From positions 13,187 to 77,186 of the forward strand of contig UQDV01000009.1 of NCBI GenBank assembly GCA_900539945.1: 64,000 nucleotides of DNA. The letters run 5' to 3'. A program made the position numbers and the translations under genes. The notes beneath the pieces are model-generated. The model did no database searches. It was given only the letters and a program-made list of their open reading frames with translations, and was not told the origin of the DNA. Each line of letters opens with the position of its first letter. Positions within the stretch are counted from its first letter, which is position 1. This document shows, piece after piece, positions 33,337 through 41,177 of the stretch. This stretch comes from an uncultured Faecalibacterium sp. (GTDB taxonomy: Bacteria > Bacillota > Clostridia > Oscillospirales > Ruminococcaceae).

Positions 33337-33582
33337 CTATTTACGGTATTTTCGGCGGGTGGCAGCCCCGCCGCGCAGATGCCGCTCGGCTTTGTTGCGT
33401 GCCAACACCGCCCGCACCTGTGCCGACAGCCCCGGGCTGACCCGGACCAGCCGCACCGAAACGTCCTTGTGCACGGTGGACTTGCTGCACCCAAACGCTG
33501 CAGCCGCAGCGCGCACGGTGGCCCCCTGCTCCACGATGTATTCTGCCAGCTGTACCGCCCGCTGTTCCGGATCTGCTCTCAT
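33337..33582 (-). CDS. spoIIID: Sporulation transcriptional regulator SpoIIID
   Basis: An 81-residue helix-turn-helix protein: LAEYIVEQGATVRAAAAAFG, CSKSTVHKDVSVRLVRVSP, then the basic tail NKAERHLRGGAATRRKYRK, all close to Bacillus SpoIIID (93 residues). In spore formers it modulates the sigma-E regulon in the mother cell. GGGGG lies before the ATG. Upstream on the minus strand there is a GATACA box, reminiscent of a sigma-E -10, but the spacing to a possible -35 is off, so no promoter is claimed. Confidence 0.9.
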   Translation of the reverse strand: MRADPEQRAVQLAEYIVEQGATVRAAAAAFGCSKSTVHKDVSVRLVRVSPGLSAQVRAVLARNKAERHLRGGAATRRKYRK

Positions 33583-33650
33583 ACCCCCACGCCCCCTGTA
33601 TCGTGCTGCTACAGCCTATGCGCCGGGCCGGGCAATTATGTCGGCAAGGG

Positions 33651-33680
33651 TTGACTTTTGCCGCCCGGCTGCGCTATACT
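33651..33680 (+). promoter_or_regulatory. Promoter of the thiamine-regulated gene
   Basis: TTGACT (33651-33656) and TATACT (33675-33680), spacer 18, just before the riboswitch. Confidence 0.78.
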
Positions 33681-33695
33681 GGACGCGGACATAAA

Positions 33696-33776
33696 AACAG
33701 GGGCGCCGTAAGGCTGAGATCCGCACTGAGCGGAGTACCCTTTACCTGATCCGGGCAATGCCGGCGTAGGGAGTTT
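33696..33776 (+). ncRNA. TPP riboswitch (THI element)
   Basis: The element contains the invariant blocks of the thiamine-pyrophosphate aptamer in order: AGGGGCGCC, GGCTGAGAT, ACCCTTTACCTGATC, then GGGCAATGCCGGCGTAGGGA. Binding of TPP should favour the terminator at 33809-33843 and shut off the transporter gene that follows. Confidence 0.95.
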
Positions 33777-33808
33777 GCGGAGCTGTCCGTTCTTTCTCAA
33801 ACACCCTT

Positions 33809-33843
33809 GCGCCTGCTTGCAAAAGTGGGCGCATTTTGTTTTT
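33809..33843 (+). terminator. Riboswitch-controlled terminator
   Basis: An eight-pair stem (33809-33816 with 33825-33832, two wobbles) followed by ATTTTGTTTTT, between the TPP aptamer and thiT. Confidence 0.75.
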
Positions 33844-33875
33844 GTGTACTATTTATAAAGAGAAGAGGAATCTCT

Positions 33876-34505
33876 ATGACCAAAACCTATTCCAAGACCC
33901 GCATTCTGGTGGAGGGTGCACTGATGATCGCTCTGTCCACCGTTTTGAGCATGATCCAGATCCCGCTCATGCCCCACGGCGGTTCCATCACCCTGTTCAG
34001 CATGGTGCCCATTCTGGTAATGAGCTACCGCCACGGCGCAAAGTGGGGCGTCATGACCGCTTTCGTCAACAGCCTGATCCAGCTTGTGCAGGGCCTTGGC
34101 AATCTGGCATACTGCCAGACCCTCACGGCACAGGTGGGCTGCGTGCTGCTAGACTACCTTCTGGCCTTCACGGTGCTGGGCTTTGCCTGCCTGATCGCAA
34201 AGCCGTTCCGCAGCCGCACCGTGGGTGTCGGTGTCAGCGCCTTTGTGGTGTGCCTGCTGCGCTTTTTGTGCAGCTTTCTGTCCGGTTACATCGTCTGGAA
34301 GGACTACGACTACGCTTTCAGCTGGATGACCGAGATCGGCTTTCCCGGCATCTCCAACATGAGCGTGGACGGTCTGTGCTGGCTGTACAGCGCCGTGTAC
34401 AACGCCACCTACATGCTGCCTGAAGCCATCCTGACCACCGTCCTTGTGGTGATCCTGATCCGTGTCGCCCCGCAGATCTTCGACCGGCAGAACGCCAGAG
34501 CGTAA
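33876..34505 (+). CDS. thiT: ECF-type thiamine transporter, S component
   Basis: A 209-residue membrane protein with about six spans, the size and layout of ThiT. The N-terminal segment RILVEGALMIALSTVLSMI and the thiamine-site residues around the SWMTEIGFPGISN and YSAVYNATYMLPE regions fit the family. It captures thiamine with high affinity and is powered by the shared EcfAA'T module encoded elsewhere. The TPP riboswitch directly upstream confirms the role. The start at 33876 follows AGAGGAA; an upstream Met falls inside the terminator. Confidence 0.92.
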   Translation: MTKTYSKTRILVEGALMIALSTVLSMIQIPLMPHGGSITLFSMVPILVMSYRHGAKWGVMTAFVNSLIQLVQGLGNLAYCQTLTAQVGCVLLDYLLAFTVLGFACLIAKPFRSRTVGVGVSAFVVCLLRFLCSFLSGYIVWKDYDYAFSWMTEIGFPGISNMSVDGLCWLYSAVYNATYMLPEAILTTVLVVILIRVAPQIFDRQNARA

Positions 34506-34521
34506 GTTTTTTCGCGATCAT

Positions 34522-34563
34522 TTTTCCCGCCGGGAAGGGCATTTCCCCGGCGGGAATTTTTTT
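34522..34563 (+). terminator. Terminator after thiT
   Basis: An 11-bp stem (34524-34534 with 34546-34556) followed by seven or more T. Confidence 0.9.
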
Positions 34564-34585
34564 GCAGAAAATCCCAAAAAAGCTG

Positions 34586-34614
34586 TTGACAATCCGGCAA
34601 AGCGCTGGTATAAT
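34586..34614 (+). promoter_or_regulatory. tRNA-Ala promoter
   Basis: Full consensus TTGACA (34586-34591) and TATAAT (34609-34614), spacer 17, about 33 bases before the mature tRNA. Confidence 0.9.
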
Positions 34615-34646
34615 TACTTCTGTCGTCAGGCACGGCACGAACATCT

Positions 34647-34722
<76 letters not shown>

Positions 34723-34730
34723 ATCAAGAG

Positions 34731-34787
34731 CAAAACGAACACGAAGTCACCATTCAAATGGTAGGCAACGTGTTCGTTTTGTTTTGT
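34731..34787 (+). terminator. Terminator after tRNA-Ala
   Basis: A 13-bp outer stem (34731-34743 with 34769-34781) around a second small hairpin, followed by TTTTG. Confidence 0.82.
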
Positions 34788-34825
34788 GGCCTTCCCTGCG
34801 TGACCACATCGTAAAACATAAAACG

Positions 34826-34878
34826 AAAAATCCCCCCCTACGCTGACCCGGTTCAAAGGTCAATGCAGGGGGATTTTG
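34826..34878. terminator. Second hairpin downstream of tRNA-Ala
   Basis: AAAATCCCCC pairs with GGGGGATTTT across a loop that includes a smaller GACC/GGTC hairpin. A or T runs on both sides would let it work in either direction. It probably belonged to the broken gene that follows or marks a former junction. Confidence 0.55.
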
Positions 34879-34956
34879 CTGTAAAATCAAGAGCGGAACC
34901 AGATTGATGCTGCTCTCTACAAAAGCTGTCGCTTTTCAAGTAGATTTATTCCACTC

Positions 34957-35146
34957 GATGCTGCCGCACCCGTCAAGTCTGAAGAGCTGGGCGAGATTTC
35001 CAGCTATCCTCCGGGATATAAAGAGACCGCCGGCATCTTCTGCCACAACAACCCGTGGGTGTCCTGTGCAGAAACCGTTGTCGACCACGGCGACCGGGCG
35101 CTTGAGATCTACCAAAAGACCGGTCCGGCCTACATTGAGGATAAGA
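34957..35146 (+). pseudogene. GH94 (cellobiose/cellodextrin phosphorylase) fragment
   Basis: One frame, without a start or ribosome site, encodes [20 protein letters not shown] then [20 protein letters not shown] and [13 protein letters not shown] before running into a terminator. The [18 protein letters not shown] block is characteristic of the C-terminal catalytic region of GH94 phosphorylases. Only about 60 of about 800 residues remain, so this is a decayed gene piece. It shows that the lineage had or has a disaccharide phosphorylase of this type nearby. The stretch 34723-35441 holds no intact gene. Confidence 0.75.
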
Positions 35147-35196
35147 TAAAAGCGGGCCTCTCTGGAATGAACGCATTCCGAAGAGGCCCGCTTTTT
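35147..35196 (+). terminator. Terminator at the end of the GH94 remnant
   Basis: A 13-bp stem (35149-35161 with 35182-35194) enclosing a small GGAATG/CATTCC hairpin, followed by T residues. Confidence 0.88.
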
Positions 35197-35345
35197 AAGT
35201 CTATGCTGAATTTGCAGCTCAGAAGTTTCATCCTTGTTATCTTTTCTTATAAATCATCGTTTTTGCGTGAATCATCATTTATCCACAGAGCTTTGTGCTG
35301 CCGATGCACAAAGTGCCGCCCGGGGCCGGACATCCTCACTTTTGC

Positions 35346-35374
35346 TTGACATTTTCTGCCGGAACCGTTATGTT
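35346..35374 (+). promoter_or_regulatory. Promoter of the molybdenum-cofactor operon
   Basis: TTGACA (35346-35351) and TATGTT (35369-35374), spacer 17. I see no recognisable Moco riboswitch between it and the first gene. Confidence 0.75.
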
Positions 35375-35441
35375 GGTACTGACAGCTGAATCATCCGTTC
35401 CGCCGCGAACCAGCTGCCTGCGTTGTAAGGAGATTAAAAAG

Positions 35442-36461
35442 ATGAAATTGATCCGCACTGTTGACGCGGCAGGGCAGGTGCTCTGCCACGATATCACCCA
35501 GATCATCCCAGGCGAGTTCAAGGGCCCGCGCTTCCGTAAGGGGCACATCGTCCAGCCCGAGGACATCCCAGTGCTGCTGTCCATCGGCAAAGAAAACCTC
35601 TATGTCTGGGAAAAGCGCCCCGGCATCCTGCATGAGGACGAGGCAGCGGCCCTGCTGTACAAAGCTGCTGCCGGCAAAAACATCCACGGCACCGAACCGA
35701 AAGAGGGCAAGATCGAGCTGATCGCCGACTGCGACGGCCTGCTCAAGATCGATCGCGCCGCATTGCTGGCTGTGAACCGCACGCCCCAGATGATGATCGC
35801 CACCATCCACGGTGATATGCCCGTGAAAAAAGGCCAGAAGCTGGCCGGCACCCGCATCATCCCACTGGTGATCGAGCAGGAAAAGATGGACGCCATGCAG
35901 GCCGCTGCCGGGCCGGACCCCATCCTGAACGTGCTGCCCTTCCGTGCGAAGAAGTTTGCCGTCATCCCCACCGGCAGCGAGGTGTTCAAGGGCCGCATCG
36001 AGGACAAATTCACCCCGATTTTGCAAAACAAGCTGGCCGAATATGGCTGTGAGATGACCTTCTGCAAGGTCTGCGATGATGACCCGGCGGGCATCACGGC
36101 CGCCATTCTGGAGGCAAAAGACGCAGGCTGTGAGCTGATCTTCACCACCGGCGGCATGAGCGTGGACCCCGACGACCGCACCCCGCTGGCCATCAAAAAC
36201 ACCGGCGCCGACATCATCAGCTACGGCGCGCCGGTGCTGCCGGGTGCCATGTTCCTGGTCAGCTATCTGGACGGGGTACCCGTGTGCGGCCTGCCCGGCT
36301 GTGTGATGTACGCCAAGCGAACGATTTTTGACCTGCTGCTGCCCCGCCTGCTGGCCGATGCCCCCATCACCGCCGAGGACATTGCCCGGCTGGGCGAGGG
36401 CGGGCTGTGCCTGGGCTGTGCGGAATGCCACTGGCCCAACTGCGGCTTCGGCCATTGCTGA
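35442..36461 (+). CDS. Molybdopterin-binding protein (MoeA/MogA-like)
   Basis: A 339-residue protein. The middle and C-terminal part holds a MoaB/Mog-type molybdopterin-binding fold (FAVIPTGSEVFKGRIEDKFT, CELIFTTGGMSVDPDDRTP, GVPVCGLPGCVMYAKRT). The tail CLGCAECHWPNCGFGHC has five Cys and two His and may bind a metal or Fe-S cluster, which plain MogA proteins lack. It probably handles molybdopterin or inserts molybdate in place of MoeA. AAGGAG precedes the ATG at 35442. First gene of the moa operon. Confidence 0.85.
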   Translation: MKLIRTVDAAGQVLCHDITQIIPGEFKGPRFRKGHIVQPEDIPVLLSIGKENLYVWEKRPGILHEDEAAALLYKAAAGKNIHGTEPKEGKIELIADCDGLLKIDRAALLAVNRTPQMMIATIHGDMPVKKGQKLAGTRIIPLVIEQEKMDAMQAAAGPDPILNVLPFRAKKFAVIPTGSEVFKGRIEDKFTPILQNKLAEYGCEMTFCKVCDDDPAGITAAILEAKDAGCELIFTTGGMSVDPDDRTPLAIKNTGADIISYGAPVLPGAMFLVSYLDGVPVCGLPGCVMYAKRTIFDLLLPRLLADAPITAEDIARLGEGGLCLGCAECHWPNCGFGHC

Positions 36462-36531
36462 GAAACCCTCTCCGTCTCGCTGTCGAACGGCAGGGAGTTT
36501 TGCAATAGAGCGTAATAAGGACAAGAAATAA

Positions 36532-37029
36532 ATGAGTGAAAATAATCTGACCCATTTTGATGCCGCCGGAAATGCCGTGATGGTGGATGTGAGCGGCAAA
36601 CCGGTCACCGCCCGGGAGGCTACGGCCCGGGGCACCCTTACCATGAACGCCGAAGCCTTTGCCGCCGTGCAGAGCGGCACGGTGAAAAAGGGCGACGTGC
36701 TGGGCGTGGCCCGCATCGCCGGCATTATGGCCGCCAAACGCACCAGCGAGCTGATCCCGCTGTGCCATCCCCTGCCGCTGACCAAGGTACACGTGGATTT
36801 TGAACTGCTGCCCGAACAGCAGGCCGTGGAAGCCCGCTGCACGGTCAAAACCAGCGGCGTCACCGGCGTGGAGATGGAAGCCCTGACCGGCGTTTCCACA
36901 GCCCTGCTGACCATCTACGACATGTGCAAAGCTGTGGACAAGGGCATGGAGCTGAGCGGCATCCATCTGGTGGAAAAGACCGGCGGCAAGAGCGGCCATT
37001 ACATCCGGTCGGAGGGCGGCTATGTTTGA
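36532..37029 (+). CDS. moaC: Cyclic pyranopterin monophosphate synthase MoaC
   Basis: A 165-residue protein that with MoaA converts GTP to cyclic pyranopterin monophosphate. Signatures: [58 protein letters not shown] and the catalytic Lys region in [20 protein letters not shown] followed by KSGHY. Length is as usual (about 160). It overlaps moaA by eight bases. Confidence 0.95.
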   Translation: MSENNLTHFDAAGNAVMVDVSGKPVTAREATARGTLTMNAEAFAAVQSGTVKKGDVLGVARIAGIMAAKRTSELIPLCHPLPLTKVHVDFELLPEQQAVEARCTVKTSGVTGVEMEALTGVSTALLTIYDMCKAVDKGMELSGIHLVEKTGGKSGHYIRSEGGYV

Positions 37030-37990
37030 TTCCTGCCGCCGGGATATCCACTACCTGCGCCTGTCGGTCACCGACCGCTGCAACCTGCGCTGCCGGTACT
37101 GTATGCCGGACGGCGCAAAAATACCGGAGCACGAAGAAGTGCTGACCCATGAAGAATTTCTGCGTCTGGCCGCGCTGTTTGCGCAGTGCGGCATCGACAC
37201 GGTGCGGGTGACCGGTGGTGAACCGTTGGTGCGCAAGAGTGTGGCACAGCTGGTGGCCGGGCTGAAAGCAACGCCCGGCATCCGTCATGTCAGCATGACC
37301 ACCAACGGCACTCTGCTGGCGCAGCAGCTGCCCGCTTTACTGGACGCGGGCCTTGACAGCGTGAACATCAGTCTGGACACGCTGGACCCGGCGGTGTTCC
37401 GGCACATCACCGCCCGGGACGAATTCGCCGCCGTGCAGGCGGGCCTGCGCGCCGCATTGGAAAGTCCCCTGCCGGTCAAGCTCAACTGTGTGCCGCAAGT
37501 GGGCGTCAACGAGGGCGAACTGGAGGCGATTGCAGCGCTGGCCCGGGACAACGATCTGCAGGTGCGGTTCATTGAGATGATGCCCATCGGCTACGGCGCG
37601 GCCATGCCCTGCGTCTCCGGCCCGGAGCTGCGGGCGCGGTTTGCCAACCGCTGGCCGGAACTGCATCCTGTGGAAGGCACCACCTTTGGCAATGGCCCTG
37701 CCGTCTATTATACCGTGCCCGGCTGGAAGGGCAGCATTGGCTTCATTGCCGCCGTGCACGGCAAATTCTGCGTCTCCTGCAACCGGGTGCGGCTGACGAG
37801 TCAGGGCTTTCTGCGTCCCTGCCTTGCCAGCGAGACCGGGTGTGACCTGCGTGCCCTGCTGCGCGGCGGGGCCGACGACGCCCGGCTGCGGACGGCCATC
37901 CGGGAGACCATCTGGTCCAAACCCCGGGAGCATCATTTTGAGGACCGGTGCATGCCCGCGACACGCAGCATGTACCGCATCGGAGGATAA
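37022..37990 (+). CDS. moaA: GTP 3',8-cyclase MoaA
   Basis: A 322-residue radical-SAM enzyme. The N-terminal cluster is CNLRCRYC, the C-terminal second 4Fe-4S site is [19 protein letters not shown], and the TGGEPLVR block contacts SAM. The protein ends in YRIGG, and the terminal Gly-Gly is known to be needed for activity in the family. It overlaps moaC and is followed by the MOSC-MoaB fusion six bases after its stop. Confidence 0.95.
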   Translation: MFDSCRRDIHYLRLSVTDRCNLRCRYCMPDGAKIPEHEEVLTHEEFLRLAALFAQCGIDTVRVTGGEPLVRKSVAQLVAGLKATPGIRHVSMTTNGTLLAQQLPALLDAGLDSVNISLDTLDPAVFRHITARDEFAAVQAGLRAALESPLPVKLNCVPQVGVNEGELEAIAALARDNDLQVRFIEMMPIGYGAAMPCVSGPELRARFANRWPELHPVEGTTFGNGPAVYYTVPGWKGSIGFIAAVHGKFCVSCNRVRLTSQGFLRPCLASETGCDLRALLRGGADDARLRTAIRETIWSKPREHHFEDRCMPATRSMYRIGG

Positions 37991-37996
37991 TATTTT

Positions 37997-38929
37997 ATGG
38001 GTAAAATTCTGGCCATCTGCACAAGCCCCCGGCGCGGCACCGTCAAGACCGCGGTGCCCAGCGCCGTGCTCACCCCGGAATGGGGCATCGTGGGCGACGC
38101 CCACGGCGGCAATTGGCACCGCCAGGTCAGTATGTTGAGCGCTGAAAAGATCGAAGCCTTCCGCAAAAAGGTCTGGGTGGACTACGGTGCCTTTGGCGAA
38201 AATCTGGTCGTCGAAGGGTTTGATTTCCGCACCCTTCCGGTCACCAGCCGGTTTGCCATCGGAGACGTGGTACTGGAGATGACCCAGATCGGCAAGGAAT
38301 GCCACAACGACTGTGTCATCAAGCAGCAGACCGGCGAATGCATCATGCCGCGGGAGGGCGTGTTTGCCCGGGTAATTGCCGGCGGCGAGATCCGTGTGGG
38401 CGACGAAGTGACCCTGCTGCCCCCGCCGGAGAATCCGCCCCTGCGGGCTGCCGTCATTACCCTTTCTGACAAGGGCAGCCGCGGTGAACGAGAGGACAAA
38501 AGTGGCCCGCTCATCGTCAAAATGCTCGCCGCCGCAGGCTACAAAGTGGAAGAGACACTGCTTCTGCCCGACGAGGCAGCTGCCCTGAAAGCCCAGCTCA
38601 TCCGGCTGGCCGACGGCCGTCAGGTCAACCTGATCCTCACCACCGGCGGCACCGGCTTTTCGCCCCGGGATATCACCCCGGAGGCCACCCTTGCCGTGGC
38701 CGACCGCAACGCGCCCGGCATCGCCGAGGCCATGCGGTACCACAGCCTGAGCATCACCCCGCGCGGGATGCTCAGCCGTGCAGCCAGTGTCCTCCGCGGC
38801 AAAACGCTCATCGTCAACCTGCCGGGCAGCCCCAAAGCTGTGCAGGAAAATCTGGAGTACATCCTGTCCAGTCTGGAACATGGGTTGCGCATCGCCGCCG
38901 GTCTGGACGGTGAATGTGCACGCCATTGA
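37997..38929 (+). CDS. MOSC domain - MoaB/MogA fusion protein
   Basis: A 310-residue two-domain protein. Residues 1-145 are a MOSC domain (AVLTPEWGIVGDAHGG, GAFGENLVVEGFDFRTLP, IGKECHNDC with the conserved Cys), a fold linked to sulfur transfer to Mo cofactor. Residues about 150-310 are a MoaB/MogA molybdopterin adenylyltransferase (AVITLSDKGSRGEREDKSGP, LILTTGGTGFSPRDITPEAT, NLPGSPKAVQENL). The fusion puts molybdopterin activation and sulfuration on one chain. GGAGG precedes the ATG. Last gene of the moa group. Confidence 0.92.
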   Translation: MGKILAICTSPRRGTVKTAVPSAVLTPEWGIVGDAHGGNWHRQVSMLSAEKIEAFRKKVWVDYGAFGENLVVEGFDFRTLPVTSRFAIGDVVLEMTQIGKECHNDCVIKQQTGECIMPREGVFARVIAGGEIRVGDEVTLLPPPENPPLRAAVITLSDKGSRGEREDKSGPLIVKMLAAAGYKVEETLLLPDEAAALKAQLIRLADGRQVNLILTTGGTGFSPRDITPEATLAVADRNAPGIAEAMRYHSLSITPRGMLSRAASVLRGKTLIVNLPGSPKAVQENLEYILSSLEHGLRIAAGLDGECARH

Positions 38930-38994
38930 CTTTTCAAAAAAGCAATACTATGCATCGGTCATCCCTCAATTTTGACCGATGTGCGCAGAAATTT

Positions 38995-39161
38995 TGGCCG
39001 GTTTTCCGCTTGACGGACCGGCCTGTTTTTTTGTATTCTATTCCTTGGAATTCTTTTATCCCGGTGGGCGGCACCGCATCCTGTACCGTATCGTGCAAAA
39101 TCATTTCTTTCAAAGAACAGGAGAATAAGCCATGAACCTGAACAAGATTTCCCGCCGGAAC
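38995..39161 (+). repeat. Duplicated modA upstream/leader segment, copy 1
   Basis: This segment, from the hairpin through the ribosome site and the first codons (KISRRN) of modA, is repeated at 43896-44062 with roughly 80 % identity by eye, including the block CCCGGTGGGCGGCACCGCAT. Confidence 0.8.
38996..39031 (+). terminator. Attenuator-like hairpin before modA
   Basis: GGCCGGT...ACCGGCC (38996-39002 with 39017-39023), extended by inner pairs and followed by TGTTTTTTT, lies between the MOSC-MoaB gene and modA. The same hairpin recurs at 43897-43932. Confidence 0.7.
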
Positions 39162-40013
39162 TTTCTGTGTGCGGTCGGTCTGACCACCGCCGCTGCCCTG
39201 ACTGCCTGCGGCAGCTCCGCTTCCAGCGCGGCCGCATCCTCTACCGCCGCTTCCTCCGGAGCCGCTGCAGAACCGGTGGAGCTCATCGTCTTTGCCGCCG
39301 CCTCCCTCACTGAGACCCTGACCGCCATCGGCGAAACGTACCCGGCAGAGAACCCGGGCGTGACCTTCCGGTTCAACTTTGATTCCTCCGGCACCCTCAA
39401 GACCCAGATCCAGGAAGGTGCCGACTGCGACGTGTTCATTTCGGCCGGTCAAAAGCAGATGAACCAGCTGGACAGCACCGATTCTGCGGATGTAAACACC
39501 GAAGGGCTGGACTTTGTGGACAGCGACAGCCGCGTGGACCTGCTGGAAAACAAAGTGGTGCTCTGCGTGCCGGAGGGCAGCGACAAGGGCATCGACAGCT
39601 TTGACGCCCTGGCCGAGCACCTGAAGGCCGAGGACATCCTCTTCTGCATGGGCAACAGTGATGTGCCGGTGGGCCAGTACACCCAGAAAATTCTGGCCTA
39701 TTATGATCTGGACGAGGCCGCTCTGGCTGCCGCCGGGGTCATCACCTACGGTTCCAATGTCAAGGAGGTGACCACCCAGGTCACTGAGGGCAGCGTGGAT
39801 GCCGGTGTAGTCTACTGCACCGACGCCTACAGCGCCGGTCTGACCCCGGTGGACGAGGCCACCAAGGAGATGTGCGGTCAGGTCATCTACCCTGCCGCCG
39901 TGATGAAAGCCGCTCCCAATGCCGACGCCGCCAAGGCTTTCCTCGCCTATCTGCAGACCGAAGAGGCCACGACGGTGTTCGAGGGCGTCGGTTTCAGCGC
40001 TGTGGCGCAGTAA
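39132..40013 (+). CDS. modA: Molybdate ABC transporter substrate-binding lipoprotein
   Basis: A 293-residue binding protein. The signal region KISRRNFLCAVGL is followed by lipobox LTAC with Cys26, a Ser/Ala-rich linker, then the ModA fold: ELIVFAAASLTETLTAIGE, FNFDSSGTLKTQIQEGADCD, VDAGVVYCTDA and FLAYLQTEEATTVFEGVGF. The Ser and Asp/Tyr residues that coordinate the oxyanion in ModA are in place. AGGAG precedes the ATG at 39132. Its permease and ATPase are 4 kb downstream, behind a second, deleted modA copy. Confidence 0.92.
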   Translation: MNLNKISRRNFLCAVGLTTAAALTACGSSASSAAASSTAASSGAAAEPVELIVFAAASLTETLTAIGETYPAENPGVTFRFNFDSSGTLKTQIQEGADCDVFISAGQKQMNQLDSTDSADVNTEGLDFVDSDSRVDLLENKVVLCVPEGSDKGIDSFDALAEHLKAEDILFCMGNSDVPVGQYTQKILAYYDLDEAALAAAGVITYGSNVKEVTTQVTEGSVDAGVVYCTDAYSAGLTPVDEATKEMCGQVIYPAAVMKAAPNADAAKAFLAYLQTEEATTVFEGVGFSAVAQ

Positions 40014-40189
40014 AACGGTGCAGATCGGAAACAAATCCAGTATACCCGGCGCATTCCTGCAAATCAACCGTGCTTTTGTAAAATCCTGTAAAGTTCCCCG
40101 CGCAGGTCATTCCAACTTTGTCTGGCCCCATTCTACAAAATACGGTGTCCCATAAATATCTCTTTCACGCATTTTCCGGGACAAATGCA

Positions 40190-41047
40190 CTATTTTTTGC
40201 GGTGTTCCCGCGGGGTCAGGCCAAAGTGCGCCTTGAATGCCCGGTTGAAATAGGAGAGGTTCTCGAACCCGCAGCGGGAAGCAATGCTCAGCACCGTGTC
40301 ATCCGTTGTGTGCAGGGCTTCGGCAGCGGCATTGAGCCGGTATTCCTTGAGAAAAGCAATGAAGCTCTGCCCGGTCATCTGCCGGAACCACCGCATAAAA
40401 TGGCTCTCGCTGCAAGGCACCAGCTGTGCTGCATCGGAGATATGCATCTCTTCGCCATAATGGTCCGCCACCCATTGCAAAATCTTTTTCAATCGCCGGG
40501 AGTCGGCGGTCTCCATCGGCGGCAGGTTCTTCCCCTGTGCAATGAGCAGCGCCAGAAAGCGCAGCAATGCCCCTTTGATAAACAGCTCATAGCCCGGCTC
40601 CTTGGCACGGTTCACATCCTCGGTCTCCCGCAGGCAGGCGGCGGCACGAGCATAACATGGCTCGTCCGGGGTCAGGCGCTGGGTCAGCGACAGCCGCCCA
40701 CTTTGCAGCGGCAACAGGTATTTTTCGGCACAGAGGTCCCCCGCGCCGCCCAGCAGTTCCAAATCAAAGATGATGTTCTCATATTCCATGGAACAGCCCT
40801 CCTTCTGCCGCAGGGCATGGAGTGTCCCCGGCGAAAAGACAAAGATATCCCCTGTATGCGCCGGATAGGCCGCTGTGCCCATCTGCACAAGGCCGCTGCC
40901 GCGCTTGACAAAGACCAGCTCCATGCTGTCCTGCCAGTGCAGTGCCACCTGCGGGAAGTCCCCCGGGATGGTGCAGGGATAGATGTTGAATGGAAAACGC
41001 ACGGCACCGTGTTGCTTTGTTTCCTGCAAAAAAGATGGATTTCCCAT
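40190..41047 (-). CDS. AraC-family regulator, divergent from glycogen phosphorylase
   Basis: A 285-residue regulator with a cupin ligand domain (MELVFVKRGSGLVQMGTAAY, GDIFVFSPGTLHAL) and a C-terminal double helix-turn-helix (ISDAAQLVPCSESHFMRWFR, LSIASRCGFENLSYFNRAFK). AGGAGG lies before the ATG at 41047; an in-frame Met 42 bases earlier is rejected. It is divergent from glgP, whose promoter lacks a good -35 and may therefore depend on this protein as activator. With glgP it interrupts the mod genes. Confidence 0.88.
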   Translation of the reverse strand: MGNPSFLQETKQHGAVRFPFNIYPCTIPGDFPQVALHWQDSMELVFVKRGSGLVQMGTAAYPAHTGDIFVFSPGTLHALRQKEGCSMEYENIIFDLELLGGAGDLCAEKYLLPLQSGRLSLTQRLTPDEPCYARAAACLRETEDVNRAKEPGYELFIKGALLRFLALLIAQGKNLPPMETADSRRLKKILQWVADHYGEEMHISDAAQLVPCSESHFMRWFRQMTGQSFIAFLKEYRLNAAAEALHTTDDTVLSIASRCGFENLSYFNRAFKAHFGLTPREHRKK

Positions 41048-41177
41048 GTCTGTTTCCTCCTGATGATAGGATTGTATCACAATTTGCACTGTTTAGGCAA
41101 GATTTTGCACGTTTTGTGTGGTATATCTTGAGACACAGATGTCAAACCTGCTTTCCGTATCAAAGGAGGATCCTGTT

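Noticed and set aside
35197..35441. Possible Moco riboswitch before the molybdopterin-binding protein gene
   Set aside because: I see a plain promoter at 35346-35374 and no conserved Moco RNA blocks in the leader. A covariance search could settle it.
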